From JAKRSE01 sp943369295 (GTDB taxonomy: Bacteria; Armatimonadota; Fimbriimonadia; Fimbriimonadales; Fimbriimonadaceae), in NCBI GenBank assembly GCA_943369295.1, contig CALRMU020000002.1:62001-126000 (forward strand): a DNA stretch of 64,000 nucleotides, given 5' to 3'. The notes under the pieces are model-generated. The model was not told the DNA's origin and searched no databases. It saw only the letters and a program-made list of their open reading frames with translations. The translations under genes and the position numbers were made by a program. Below are positions 52,901 through 60,467 of this stretch, piece after piece. Position 1 is the first letter of the stretch. Each line of letters opens with the position of its first letter.

Positions 52901-54118
52901 TCAAGACGAAAGGACTGCTAAAAGCACTGTCCTGATCCTGTCCTTGGTGGCTTCGTCCTTCCAAGACTTGGCTTTCTGGGTCAGGGTATGGACCTTTCCT
53001 GGAGTGATGTTGAGAAAGGCAGAGACCTGGTCTTCGGGCAGTTTCAGCAGGTCTCTAAGAGACCAGCAGAGCCAGCAGGTCAGCTTTTCATCATCGCCCA
53101 TTGCTGGCAGGGCTTTGGTAACGGCTTCCTGCACTGAGTCCCTTAAATCCCAGCCGTCTCGCCCTCTCAAGAAGGGAAGAGTTATCCCCAAGGCGCGGGG
53201 GAGGCTTGACTCGCAGGACCAGTCATTTCCGTAGAGGGCCAGTCTGTTCAGGGCACCCAGAATAGATCTTCCATTGCCGTCCACATGCCTCGCAATGAGT
53301 CTGGCAAGGGTGCGATGAAGCTGCATGCCCATCGAAAGAGCGACATTGATCACGATCAATTCTCGCTCTGAAGATGTGGGGACAGATATGGGGAAAACTG
53401 AAGGCTTGACCCTTAGCATGGAAAGCTCTCTCAAGAGCTTTGATTGAGGTTCTGCCTCAAGTGCCAGCAGGATTGGTCTTCGAAATCGTGTTCTCTCCCT
53501 CAGCCGCATCATGAACCGATGCTTCAGCCTGGGGAGACGCAGCACATCCTGAACTCCATCAACCAGGATCGGTCGAGAGGAACTTGTGGATTCTGGGAGA
53601 GCCAGAAAGCTGCTGGGTGAATGGATGAGACAGTCCGACTGGAACTGGCTTGCCACTCTTTCTGCGGCTACTTGCAGAAGATGAGTTTTTCCCCACCCGC
53701 TCGGGCCGACGATGACGGCAAAGCTGCTCAGCCCATGGGCCACCCTCATGGCTGCCTCGAAGGCTGCAAAGTTGGAGGGCAGGGCTGCAAAGCCGTTCCA
53801 ATCACAGGATTCCCCGCCGAGAAGAACGTCTGAAAGAGTCTCAGGAAGAACCTGGCTCGGCTCATTGACACGACCTGCCGAGAGTGGCATTGCCGCTCTA
53901 AATGCGTTTGTGTTGGTCCATGTCCCCTGAACAGCCATCTCCTCTTCCCGCTCCCTTTTCCCGTTCATCATTGTGCGCTGCAGGCCCTTTTGGCCCCACC
54001 CAGAGGTGTTTGAGTCTGGTGTTTTCGGAAAGGCACCTGGCCTAAGTTCAAGACCTGCACTTATCGGTCCGTTAAGAGGACGCAGCTTTTTTTGGAGGAT
54101 CTCCCCAATGTTTTCCAC
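52901..54118 (-). CDS. DnaA-like AAA+ protein, divergent
   Basis: A 405-residue protein (first 60 or so residues uncertain). The AAA+ core resembles DnaA: Walker A IVGPSGWGKTHLLQVAAERV, Walker B region ILVDGVQDVL where DnaA has DD, sensor region RRPILLALEAEPQ, and GRSILGALNRLALYG matching the DnaA LEGALNRL motif. The end (EDQVSAFLNITPGKVHTLTQKAK) is a helix-turn-helix but lacks the canonical DnaA domain IV DNA-binding sequence. It is therefore a paralogue or regulator rather than the main initiator. GTG start at 54118; no canonical oriC is seen next to it. Confidence 0.7.
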   Translation of the reverse strand: MENIGEILQKKLRPLNGPISAGLELRPGAFPKTPDSNTSGWGQKGLQRTMMNGKREREEEMAVQGTWTNTNAFRAAMPLSAGRVNEPSQVLPETLSDVLLGGESCDWNGFAALPSNFAAFEAAMRVAHGLSSFAVIVGPSGWGKTHLLQVAAERVASQFQSDCLIHSPSSFLALPESTSSSRPILVDGVQDVLRLPRLKHRFMMRLRERTRFRRPILLALEAEPQSKLLRELSMLRVKPSVFPISVPTSSERELIVINVALSMGMQLHRTLARLIARHVDGNGRSILGALNRLALYGNDWSCESSLPRALGITLPFLRGRDGWDLRDSVQEAVTKALPAMGDDEKLTCWLCWSLRDLLKLPEDQVSAFLNITPGKVHTLTQKAKSWKDEATKDRIRTVLLAVLSS

Positions 54119-54416
54119 CTAGTAGAAATACCTTGACTATCCCATCAGTCCGAGTCGACTTGTTTATTGTTTTTGAACCTAAATTGCCTGCTTTACCAGC
54201 ATTGACGGCAGGAATTTAGAAGAGCTTTTGCCGGAAAAAGCAACCTTTGGGGACAGAAGTTTTTCACATTTCTCGGCTCCGTCTGTTAAGGCCTGCTTTC
54301 CTTGGCCAGAACCTACCGGAACCAATGTTTCTTCGGTTTGGCGGCCAATTGAGGCACCTTTTAGAGGCAGGTTTTCCCCACAAGAAAATGCTGGGTTGCA
54401 CTCGACCGGGTCTGAG
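54119..54416. other. Intergenic region between divergent genes
   Basis: About 300 bases without a convincing gene. It contains the start region of the DnaA-like gene, an isolated TTTTCCCCACA resembling a DnaA box (54373), and leads into a sigma-54 promoter. A minus-strand frame at 54179-54442 has no family features. Confidence 0.45.
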
Positions 54417-54432
54417 TGGCACAGGTCATGCC
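54417..54432 (+). promoter_or_regulatory. Sigma-54 promoter (-24/-12) for a PEP-CTERM gene
   Basis: TGGCACAGGTCATGCC matches the consensus TGGCAC-N5-TTGC(A/T) with the essential GG and GC exactly 10 nt apart. The GC is 35 nt before the ATG at 54467, which has its own AGGAG site. Confidence 0.75.
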
Positions 54433-54466
54433 AAGGAGGCATGTGTCCCTGAATAGGAGACCTGCG

Positions 54467-54733
54467 ATGAAACTCATTCTCTCTGCCGTTCTTGCCTTGG
54501 CCCTGGGAGCTGCTGCCACAGCTTCTCAGTCAATCCTGGTCATCACTACTCCGGAACTGCCCAGCAAAGAGATCGGTTTGGTCAACGACATCATGGCCAA
54601 GCCCAACGCAGTGGCCGAGCCAATCATGGAACGCATGGCCGGTGCAGCACCTCCTCCCGTTCCGGAGCCAGGCACTCTTCTTCTGCTCGGTGCCGCAGGA
54701 TCACTCTTCCTGGCCCGACGCAAAAAGGCTTAA
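54467..54733 (+). CDS. Small PEP-CTERM sorting-domain protein
   Basis: An 88-residue exported protein: signal peptide (MKLILSAVLALALGAAATASQ), a short mature part of about 45 residues, and the PEP-CTERM tail VPEPGTLLLLGAAGSLFLARRKKA. The tail is recognised and cut by an exosortase/archaeosortase-type enzyme in the membrane, releasing or attaching the protein outside the cell. No exosortase is in this window. AGGAG lies 7 nt before the ATG. Confidence 0.9.
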   Translation: MKLILSAVLALALGAAATASQSILVITTPELPSKEIGLVNDIMAKPNAVAEPIMERMAGAAPPPVPEPGTLLLLGAAGSLFLARRKKA

Positions 54734-54773
54734 CAGTTTTTTCCTTTCATCCATCCTCAAAAACCATCCTCAG

Positions 54774-54805
54774 CCCTGACCTATCTAGGTCAGGGTTTTT
54801 CTTTT
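54774..54805 (+). terminator. Rho-independent terminator
   Basis: CCCTGACC/GGTCAGGG stem with a 6-nt loop followed by TTTTTCTTTT, about 40 nt after the PEP-CTERM stop. Confidence 0.9.
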
Positions 54806-54855
54806 GCCCCTCTCTGTCGGGCCGATTTTTGTAGAAAGCTGTTTCTTCATGTCAA

Positions 54856-54911
54856 ATTTGCTGGCTTGATTTTTGTGGAGTCGTTAATCCAGCAGATTTG
54901 CTGGCTAGATT
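54856..54911 (+). repeat. Two direct repeats upstream of a sigma-54 promoter (possible activator sites)
   Basis: ATTTGCTGGCTTGATT (54856-54871) and ATTTGCTGGCTAGATT (54896-54911) differ at one base and are 40 bp apart. They lie about 90-145 bp upstream of the -24 element at 55002, the usual place for a sigma-54 enhancer-binding protein. Confidence 0.55.
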
Positions 54912-55001
54912 GGTCTCCTTCTTGCCTCATATGAGTTAAAGAAGAAACCTCTTCGCTGTCGGCCCAGCAGAAACTCTAGAATTCATGTTCTAGGGTTTTC
55001 T

Positions 55002-55017
55002 TGGCATGAAGGGTGCA
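55002..55017 (+). promoter_or_regulatory. Sigma-54 promoter for the second PEP-CTERM gene
   Basis: TGGCATGAAGGGTGCA has GG and GC 10 nt apart, in the same register as the one at 54417. The GC is 36 nt before the ATG at 55053, nearly the same distance as for the first gene. Confidence 0.7.
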
Positions 55018-55052
55018 GAGTTGGGCATCAAGCAACTCTTCGGAGCCCAACA

Positions 55053-55775
55053 ATGAACCGATTTCTTCTGATTGCCGCTTCTCTCCTCCTCACCGTTTCT
55101 GCCTTCGCTGAAACCAGCACAGAAAATGGAATCATTCCCAGCCAGCTTTTGAATACCACTAATGACGGTGCTGGCAGCGATGTTCAGTCGCTCTTGGCTG
55201 CTAGTGGAGCCATCGTTGATCTGCAGGCCAACCAGACCGCCAATCGCATTTTTATGCAGAACGGCGACAGCATGACTTGGAACTTCGAATGGGCTCGAGC
55301 CGGTTTGGCTGGCAAGCATCGACTCGGCTGGTACAGCGTTGAAGATCCAACCAAGATCACTTGGGTTTTGGGCAACCGAGATCAGAACGGAACTCAGTTC
55401 ACCACCTGGACCGGAAGCATTGACGGCCTTTTCGGCACGGTTTTGGATAACGGTGCAGGACAGCTCTTCTTTAGCGATTCCAGCCTGAACACAGACTCAG
55501 CTCTTTCCAGCAGCGATCCAACTTTGAACGGCTTTGATCGAAGAATCCACGTTGGAGTCTTTAACCCGACCAACACTGGCGATGTGATGCTGACCTGGGA
55601 AGACCTGAAGAACCAGACTGAAGTTGGCGCAGGCGGACTGCTTGACTACAACGACTATGGTCACAGGCTTTCCAACGTCAATGCGGTTCCTGAGCCCGGC
55701 ACCATGATCGCACTTGGAGCTGGAGCCGCCGCCCTTATGGCTCGACGAAAGAAGAAGAACGCGGCCAAAGCCTAA
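55053..55775 (+). CDS. PEP-CTERM sorting-domain protein (240 residues)
   Basis: Signal peptide (MNRFLLIAASLLLTVSAFAE), a strand-rich exported domain (GDSMTWNFEWARAGLAG, RLGWYSVEDPTKITWV, RIHVGVFNP, DVMLTWEDLKNQ), then the sorting tail VPEPGTMIALGAGAAALMARRKKK. The exported domain resembles those of PEP-CTERM proteins with a DUF4114-like (LGWYS...TWEDL) pattern, in which a short acidic strand follows VMLTWEDL. GGAG lies 9 nt before the ATG. Confidence 0.9.
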   Translation: MNRFLLIAASLLLTVSAFAETSTENGIIPSQLLNTTNDGAGSDVQSLLAASGAIVDLQANQTANRIFMQNGDSMTWNFEWARAGLAGKHRLGWYSVEDPTKITWVLGNRDQNGTQFTTWTGSIDGLFGTVLDNGAGQLFFSDSSLNTDSALSSSDPTLNGFDRRIHVGVFNPTNTGDVMLTWEDLKNQTEVGAGGLLDYNDYGHRLSNVNAVPEPGTMIALGAGAAALMARRKKKNAAKA

Positions 55776-55799
55776 ACTTTTTCAGCCTCACTTTCTTGC

Positions 55800-55835
55800 A
55801 GCGGTCCGCCAATTTTGGTGGACCGCTTTCTTCTG
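55800..55835 (+). terminator. Terminator after the second PEP-CTERM gene
   Basis: AGCGGTCC and GGACCGCT form the outer stem, with CCA/TGG inside, followed by TTCTTCT. It lies 25 nt after the stop at 55775. Confidence 0.75.
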
Positions 55836-55955
55836 TCAGTCACCCCTAGTAAAGTCGCTGCTGGGTGACTTGCTAGATTGCAAAGCACGAGAGGTTTTGA
55901 TGCCGATATGACATCTGAGGGTTCTGTTCGACCCCGTGTTGTGAAGGCTTTTTCT

Positions 55956-56603
55956 ATGAAATTTATCTCAAAAGCTGTCCTTGTTGCGGTTTCTGTTTTT
56001 GCAGCCTGTTCTGCTTATGCAGAAGATCTTAAATTTGCCGGTTTGGGGCTGAGAGATGCCCTGACGATCCGGATTGCTTTGAACGGCGGTGACTACCAAA
56101 ACACGAAGGCTGGCATTCTTAAAATGACGAATGGCGCCACCACTTTTGAGTCTTACTGCGCCGACGTCTTCTCGCCGATGAACACCAGCTACCACAGCTA
56201 CACCTCATCGAATGTCGATTTTGATGCCGGTACAAACTTGGCCATGGCTGGCAGAATTGTGGCCAACAGTTACTTTGATGCCGATACGGCAAACGAACAG
56301 GCTGCCCTGCAGATTGCCATCTGGTCGGCTATCCACAACGGCGGGGACAGCTTTAACCAGAACGGAAGCGTCTTCAAAGTTTCTGGTGTTAGTTCAGAAG
56401 TGCTGAGCCTCGCCAGTCTTTATTTTGACAAGGGCTTTGAAACCCCTGTCAATTCAGCGACTTACTTTGGTTCGACCGAGGTCGGGGCTCAGTCTCAGAT
56501 CATGGCGAACCCTGTTCCGGAACCAGGGACGATGCTGGCCCTTGGTGCAGGAGTGGCGGCTTTGATGGCTAGCCGCAAAAAGAAGAAATCGGAAAAGATT
56601 TGA
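55956..56603 (+). CDS. PEP-CTERM protein with a possible thioester domain
   Basis: A 215-residue exported protein: signal peptide (MKFISKAVLVAVSVFAACSAYAE, in part), a domain with FESYCADVFSP (C68) and NEQAALQIAIWSAIHNG (Q119), and the sorting tail VPEPGTMLALGAGVAALMAS with RKKKK. Cys in a YCxD motif and Gln in a QxAIW motif are the two residues that form the internal thioester in TQXA-type adhesin domains of Gram-positive pili; the order and spacing fit. Thioester function is inference. I start at ATG 55956, which gives a proper signal peptide. No sigma-54 site is seen. Confidence 0.85.
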   Translation: MKFISKAVLVAVSVFAACSAYAEDLKFAGLGLRDALTIRIALNGGDYQNTKAGILKMTNGATTFESYCADVFSPMNTSYHSYTSSNVDFDAGTNLAMAGRIVANSYFDADTANEQAALQIAIWSAIHNGGDSFNQNGSVFKVSGVSSEVLSLASLYFDKGFETPVNSATYFGSTEVGAQSQIMANPVPEPGTMLALGAGVAALMASRKKKKSEKI

Positions 56604-56621
56604 TCCCGTGATTGATAGATA

Positions 56622-56657
56622 AGGGTGCGGCTCAACAGAGCCGCACCCTATCTGTTT
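56622..56657 (+). terminator. Terminator after the third PEP-CTERM gene
   Basis: AGGGTGCGGCTC and GAGCCGCACCCT form a perfect 12-bp stem with an AACA loop, followed by ATCTGTTTT. It lies between convergent genes. Confidence 0.85.
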
Positions 56658-56660
56658 TCC

Positions 56661-57266
56661 TTAGCTCTCCAACTCTGCTTTGAGCTTGTTGAGGGCTTCT
56701 CCCCAGGCGGCTCGAACTCCGTCAGCTTCTTCTCTGGTCTGGATTCGGCTGTGGCTGAGGGTGATCCCCGTCTTGCCATTCTTCTCGGCAAACATGACAT
56801 CCAGCTCTGTAGGAGAATCAATGCCTTTGGTCTGCCAAACGTAGCGAAGATCTTTATCCTGCCTGACTCTGGAGGCCTTGGCCGTGTGCCCTTGAGCTGA
56901 TGTGAGGGAGTGGTCGGACTCAACTGTGCCATCGAACCAAGCGGCTGGGCCGGGAGTCGCAAAGGCAGCAAAGACCTTGTCTACTGGAGCGGCCACCATC
57001 TTGGTCGCGCAGATGTTGAAGCCTTCGGCCAGGCCATCTTTCTTGACTGTCCCTTCTCGGCGCTCCTTCTCAACCCAGACAGTTGTTGCCCACCAGATAT
57101 CCTTTGCCGTATCTGATCTCTTCATCCATGTGATGGCTTCTCTGCGGCCCTTAAGGCTAGCGCCCTGAGCATTGACTTCCTCGATCCATTCGGAGATGGT
57201 TTTGCCCGTTGCCTCCTGGCAGGTCTCTTCCGTGACCAGAAAATCTGGCTTCAGTTCAATCTTCAT
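56661..57266 (-). CDS. DUF4287 plus SRPBCC (AHSA1-like) protein
   Basis: A 201-residue protein. Residues 1-75 are a DUF4287-like part (TGKTISEWIEEVNAQGASLKG, then WWATTVWVEKERR), and the rest is an AHSA1/SRPBCC fold (ICATKMVAAPVDKVFAAFATP, AAWFDGTV, YVWQTKGIDSPTELDVMF, then HSRIQTREEADGVRAAW). The combination occurs in stress-related or unknown proteins. I start at ATG 57266 (MKIELKPDF) with GGGAG 4 nt upstream; the open frame extends 17 codons further. Confidence 0.84.
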   Translation of the reverse strand: MKIELKPDFLVTEETCQEATGKTISEWIEEVNAQGASLKGRREAITWMKRSDTAKDIWWATTVWVEKERREGTVKKDGLAEGFNICATKMVAAPVDKVFAAFATPGPAAWFDGTVESDHSLTSAQGHTAKASRVRQDKDLRYVWQTKGIDSPTELDVMFAEKNGKTGITLSHSRIQTREEADGVRAAWGEALNKLKAELES

Positions 57267-57345
57267 AGCACTCCCTACAGCGAAGGGAGCATAGCCCTGA
57301 GTTCGACAGTCAGTCAAGTGACTGTAAGTGTTTTCTTCTTAGGCT

Positions 57346-58440
57346 TTAGCTAATCCAGCTCTTTACTGTGTCGCCCACAACCTCAAACCCGTCCTGATCT
57401 CCCAAATTCTCACCTTCAATCAAGTCACCAAACTTGACGAAGGGAACGTATTCCCTTGTGTGGTCGGTCGAGGGGTCAGTCGGATCGTTGCCGTGGTCAG
57501 CAGTAAGGATCAGAAGATCGTCTGGCTTGAAGCGGGGAAGAAGGTCGGCTAGAAAGACGTCGAATTCTTCGAGGCACTTTCCAAACCCCTTTGGGTCGCT
57601 TCGATGTCCGAACAGCATGTCGAAATCTTCAAAGTTCGCGAAGATAAAGGGGTGATCTGTTTCCAGAGCAGCAAAGAGAGCCTTGGCGTGCTCAGCATTG
57701 CTCTGGGTGCGGGGAAGGTCGAGGAAACCTCGCCCACCGAAGAGTTCTGGGATGACTCCGATTCCGTGAATCGGGTTCAGGTCATCTACATAGCATTTGG
57801 GAGGAAGAACGGGGAAATCTTTGCGTCTCTCTGTTCTCTTCCATGCGCCTGGCTGACCGATGAAGGGCCTTGCGATGACTCTTTGGACTTGATCTGGTGC
57901 CTGGCAGATTTCTCGACCAATGCGGCACCACTCGTAAAGGGTCTCGATCGGGACGACATCTTCATGAGCCGCCACCTGAAAGACCGAGTCAGCCGAGGTG
58001 TAAAGAATAGGAAAGCCGGTTTCGACGTGAAGCTCGCCCAGTTCATCGAGAATGGCGGTTCCGCTGGCGGGACGGTTGCCTAGGGTCTGGGTTCCGATCC
58101 TCGACTCAAACTCTTTGACAAGAGGAATCGGGAAGCCATCGGGGTAGGTGGGGAAAGCTTCTGTGACTCTGGCTCCCATCATTTCCCAGTGGCCAGTCAC
58201 TGAGTCTTTGCCCTTGCCCATGGGCTTCAACCGGCCGTAAGTGGCTGAGCTCGGCGCTTCGCCGACTCCGGAGGCTGCCCACCATCCGAGCTTGGTGAGG
58301 AGGGGAGTGTTCAAGCCTCCACAGGCTTCCCACACGTTTTTGAGAGTGCTTGGTCCATGGGCATCGTTGTAGTCGGCGGCATCTGGCGCGGCCCCGGCTC
58401 CGCAGCCGTCGAGGACGATGACAATGGCTCTCTTGCTCAC
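57346..58440 (-). CDS. deoB: Phosphopentomutase
   Basis: A 364-residue enzyme that interconverts ribose/deoxyribose 1- and 5-phosphates in nucleoside salvage. Metal-site motifs are present: VLDGCGAGAAPD near the start, DSVTGHWEMMG with the active-site Thr, and LTADHGNDP with DHTREYVPF near the end. It is of the alkaline phosphatase superfamily and slightly shorter than typical DeoB. Start is GTG 58440. It is divergent from a P-loop kinase gene. Confidence 0.95.
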   Translation of the reverse strand: MSKRAIVIVLDGCGAGAAPDAADYNDAHGPSTLKNVWEACGGLNTPLLTKLGWWAASGVGEAPSSATYGRLKPMGKGKDSVTGHWEMMGARVTEAFPTYPDGFPIPLVKEFESRIGTQTLGNRPASGTAILDELGELHVETGFPILYTSADSVFQVAAHEDVVPIETLYEWCRIGREICQAPDQVQRVIARPFIGQPGAWKRTERRKDFPVLPPKCYVDDLNPIHGIGVIPELFGGRGFLDLPRTQSNAEHAKALFAALETDHPFIFANFEDFDMLFGHRSDPKGFGKCLEEFDVFLADLLPRFKPDDLLILTADHGNDPTDPSTDHTREYVPFVKFGDLIEGENLGDQDGFEVVGDTVKSWIS

Positions 58441-58507
58441 AAGGGCGTAGGGTACCAGGGGGATGATTGGATGAATGGGAGGCAGAAAGTAGACTGCTGC
58501 CTTAGCT

Positions 58508-59050
58508 ATGCGCGTTCACGTGTTTGGGGCCAGCGGTTCGGGGACCACAACTCTGGGTCGGGCACTAGCCGGACACCAGGGCATCCCGTTTTTCGATGCG
58601 GACGACTATTACTGGGCTCCGGCGGAGATGCCCTTTACAGTCAAGCGAAGGATCCCCGAGAGGCACGCCTTGCTTCTGCCCGAGTTAAACGCACACGAAA
58701 GCTGGGTGCTGAGCGGATCGATGGTGAGCTGGGTCGAGCCTGTTCTGCCTTTCTTTCAGGCAGCCATCTACGTTTACTGCCCTAGCGAAGAGAGAATCAG
58801 TCGGCTTTGGGCTCGAGAAAAGGAAAGGTACGGCGATCGTATCGAACCAGGCGGCGACAGGCATCAAGCGGCTTTGGATTTCATCGAGTGGGCGCAAGGC
58901 TACGATTCTGGCGCATTTGATGGGAGGTCGAGACTGAGGCACGAGGCCTTTATCAGTTCACTGTCAATCCCAGTTCTTTGCCTTTCATCCTTGGATTCGA
59001 GGGAGTCTCTGCTCAGTCAAGCAGTGGATTGGCTTGAGGCGATGAAGTGA
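58508..59050 (+). CDS. P-loop NTPase (small nucleoside/adenylate kinase-like)
   Basis: A 180-residue protein with Walker A GASGSGTTTLGRALA, then FFDADDYYW, and a lid-like basic stretch KEKERYGDRIEPGGDRHQ. It resembles the small AAA/adenylate-kinase-like proteins without a firm substrate. The next gene starts 4 bases before its stop, so the two are coupled. No kinase specificity can be told. Confidence 0.85.
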   Translation: MRVHVFGASGSGTTTLGRALAGHQGIPFFDADDYYWAPAEMPFTVKRRIPERHALLLPELNAHESWVLSGSMVSWVEPVLPFFQAAIYVYCPSEERISRLWAREKERYGDRIEPGGDRHQAALDFIEWAQGYDSGAFDGRSRLRHEAFISSLSIPVLCLSSLDSRESLLSQAVDWLEAMK

Positions 59051-59436
59051 AGTTTGTCCTGGTAGTGGAAGATTCAGATGCGGCGCTCAGAAAGATCTCG
59101 GAGAATCTGGAAGCTCTGGGGACTGAGTTCAAGATGATGGCTCAGGTCGATTCCCTTGACGGCTACGGGATTACTGGCTATGTGCCTGGTGCCGATGAAG
59201 AGCCATTTTTTGTCGCATGGAACGACGTGAAGGCTCTTTTCTGCGACTACGAAATTCTTGGCCAGTTCTGTGGAGCCGATGTCGTTGAGGCCGCCGCGAG
59301 GTGCGGGGTTTGGCCGATCGTGGGGATGTCTTCCAGCTCTGGCTATAACAAAAGGCTTTTGCTGGCTGGGGCGGGAGTAGCTGAGCCCAAGCCGAAAGTG
59401 ATTTCTGGCTTGGGCTCGGGGCGTTGGAAGTTTTGA
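59047..59436 (+). CDS. Receiver-like (CheY-fold) protein, divergent
   Basis: A 129-residue protein: MKFVLVVEDSDAALRKI has the acidic pair of a receiver domain, LFCDYEILGQFCGADVVEAA places Asp at the phosphorylation position (about residue 67), and PIVGMSSSSGYNKRLLLAGA fits the S/T and following stretch. A 35-residue insertion (GYGITGYVPGADEEPFFVAW) between the first helix and the phospho-Asp is unusual. It starts GTG 59047, overlapping the kinase-like gene. It may be a phospho-binding module or an inactive receiver. Confidence 0.6.
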   Translation: MKFVLVVEDSDAALRKISENLEALGTEFKMMAQVDSLDGYGITGYVPGADEEPFFVAWNDVKALFCDYEILGQFCGADVVEAAARCGVWPIVGMSSSSGYNKRLLLAGAGVAEPKPKVISGLGSGRWKF

Positions 59437-59447
59437 GCTTTCGAGGT

Positions 59448-60467
59448 TTAGCCGCTAAGTCCCAACCAGGTGATCAGGTCAAGTGAATTGGAGACTGCCC
59501 TCATAAGTTCTCTCGATGAAGCTCTTTCCTTGCTGAGATTTAATGTCGCAAAAGCTTCATCATGTTCGCCGCTGAAATGTTGGGCAAGAGCCATGGTCTG
59601 AAGAAATGCGTGACGCTGTGTTTCAGGAAGTTGTTCTCGTTCAGCTTCGACCCTAGCTGATTCAATGATTTCATCAGGCTGCCTGCCAGTAAACAGCTTT
59701 GCCCTCAGCAGGGTATCTCTAATCATGGCCCTTTGATGATCGCTTGGAAGTCTTTTGCACTGAGTTATAAAGAGCTGGCTTACTTGTAACAAAGGAAGTG
59801 CATCGTCGAGAAAACCAAGCTCATCAGCCAAGTTTCTTGATCTAGAATTTCGTTGAGTACGGTTAGCGTAATCCTTTCTCAAAATTTCTCGAATCCTTGC
59901 CCGCAGTTCTTCATGCAACAGGTCAAAGTGGTAGCCCTCAAAGGCGTCGCTTAACCGGAAGTCTGACTCCATGAAACGGTCATCCTTGTGGAAATAGGCA
60001 TCTTCTGGCCATTCGTCAAGGTATTTCTTGGCATCAGCTAATCCTGCCATTGTTTTGGAAAAACTAATGTTTCGGTATGAGGCAGCCTGCAATCTCAGGG
60101 CAGAGAAGGCTTTTCGAAAAAGCGGTGACCAGGGCCCAGTGACAAACTCTTCACACGATGTGAAGAGCCTCTCGGCTTCCAACTCGGCTTCCCGATCATC
60201 ACCAAAAGCTATCAGATGCGAGATGAACTTCTCAGCAATTGCCCAGTACTGGTAGCGATGATCAAAAGGATAGTGCAGATCGCGGATAATCGCTCTTGAC
60301 CTGCCATGTAGAGAGTCGTAATAGGCGTCATTTGCCTGGTAGCCCTGAAGACAAGCAAAGTTCCACTGATCAGCCCAGCTTGAAAATTCGCTTAGCAGAG
60401 AATTCGGCGATCCAAAGTTTAAATCTGTTCTGGTCAGCCAAGTAAGATCGTCTGCTTGATCAGCCAC
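59448..60467 (-). CDS. Hypothetical soluble protein, no known family
   Basis: About 339 residues, all-helical in appearance. Stretches such as YYDSLHGRSRAIIRDLHYPFDHRYQYWAI (in part: GRSRAIIRDLHYPFDHRYQ) and AMIRDTLLRAKLFTGRQPDE look conserved but I do not recognise them. I choose GTG 60467 because it overlaps the upstream stop (60460) by 8 bases and has AAGGGA upstream; an ATG 18 codons earlier would give a 62-base overlap. It is in an operon with the MORN-like gene. Confidence 0.7.
   Translation of the reverse strand: MADQADDLTWLTRTDLNFGSPNSLLSEFSSWADQWNFACLQGYQANDAYYDSLHGRSRAIIRDLHYPFDHRYQYWAIAEKFISHLIAFGDDREAELEAERLFTSCEEFVTGPWSPLFRKAFSALRLQAASYRNISFSKTMAGLADAKKYLDEWPEDAYFHKDDRFMESDFRLSDAFEGYHFDLLHEELRARIREILRKDYANRTQRNSRSRNLADELGFLDDALPLLQVSQLFITQCKRLPSDHQRAMIRDTLLRAKLFTGRQPDEIIESARVEAEREQLPETQRHAFLQTMALAQHFSGEHDEAFATLNLSKERASSRELMRAVSNSLDLITWLGLSG

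Noticed and set aside
54179..54442. 87-codon minus-strand gene
   Set aside because: No ribosome site, no family features, and it covers the sigma-54 promoter region of the PEP-CTERM gene.
52901..54450. Replication origin with dnaA
   Set aside because: The AAA+ protein lacks the normal DnaA domain IV and Walker B, only one weak DnaA-box-like word (TTTTCCCCACA) is seen, and no dnaN, gyrB or rpmH is nearby.
54911..54926. TGGTCTCCTTCTTGCC as a second sigma-54 promoter
   Set aside because: GG and GC are 10 nt apart, but the -24 box is a poor match and it would give a leader of over 100 nt, while 55002-55017 is better placed and better matched.
55848..55956. Sigma-54 promoter for the third PEP-CTERM gene
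   Set aside because: No GG-N10-GC word with a reasonable -24 or -12 box was found in this interval.
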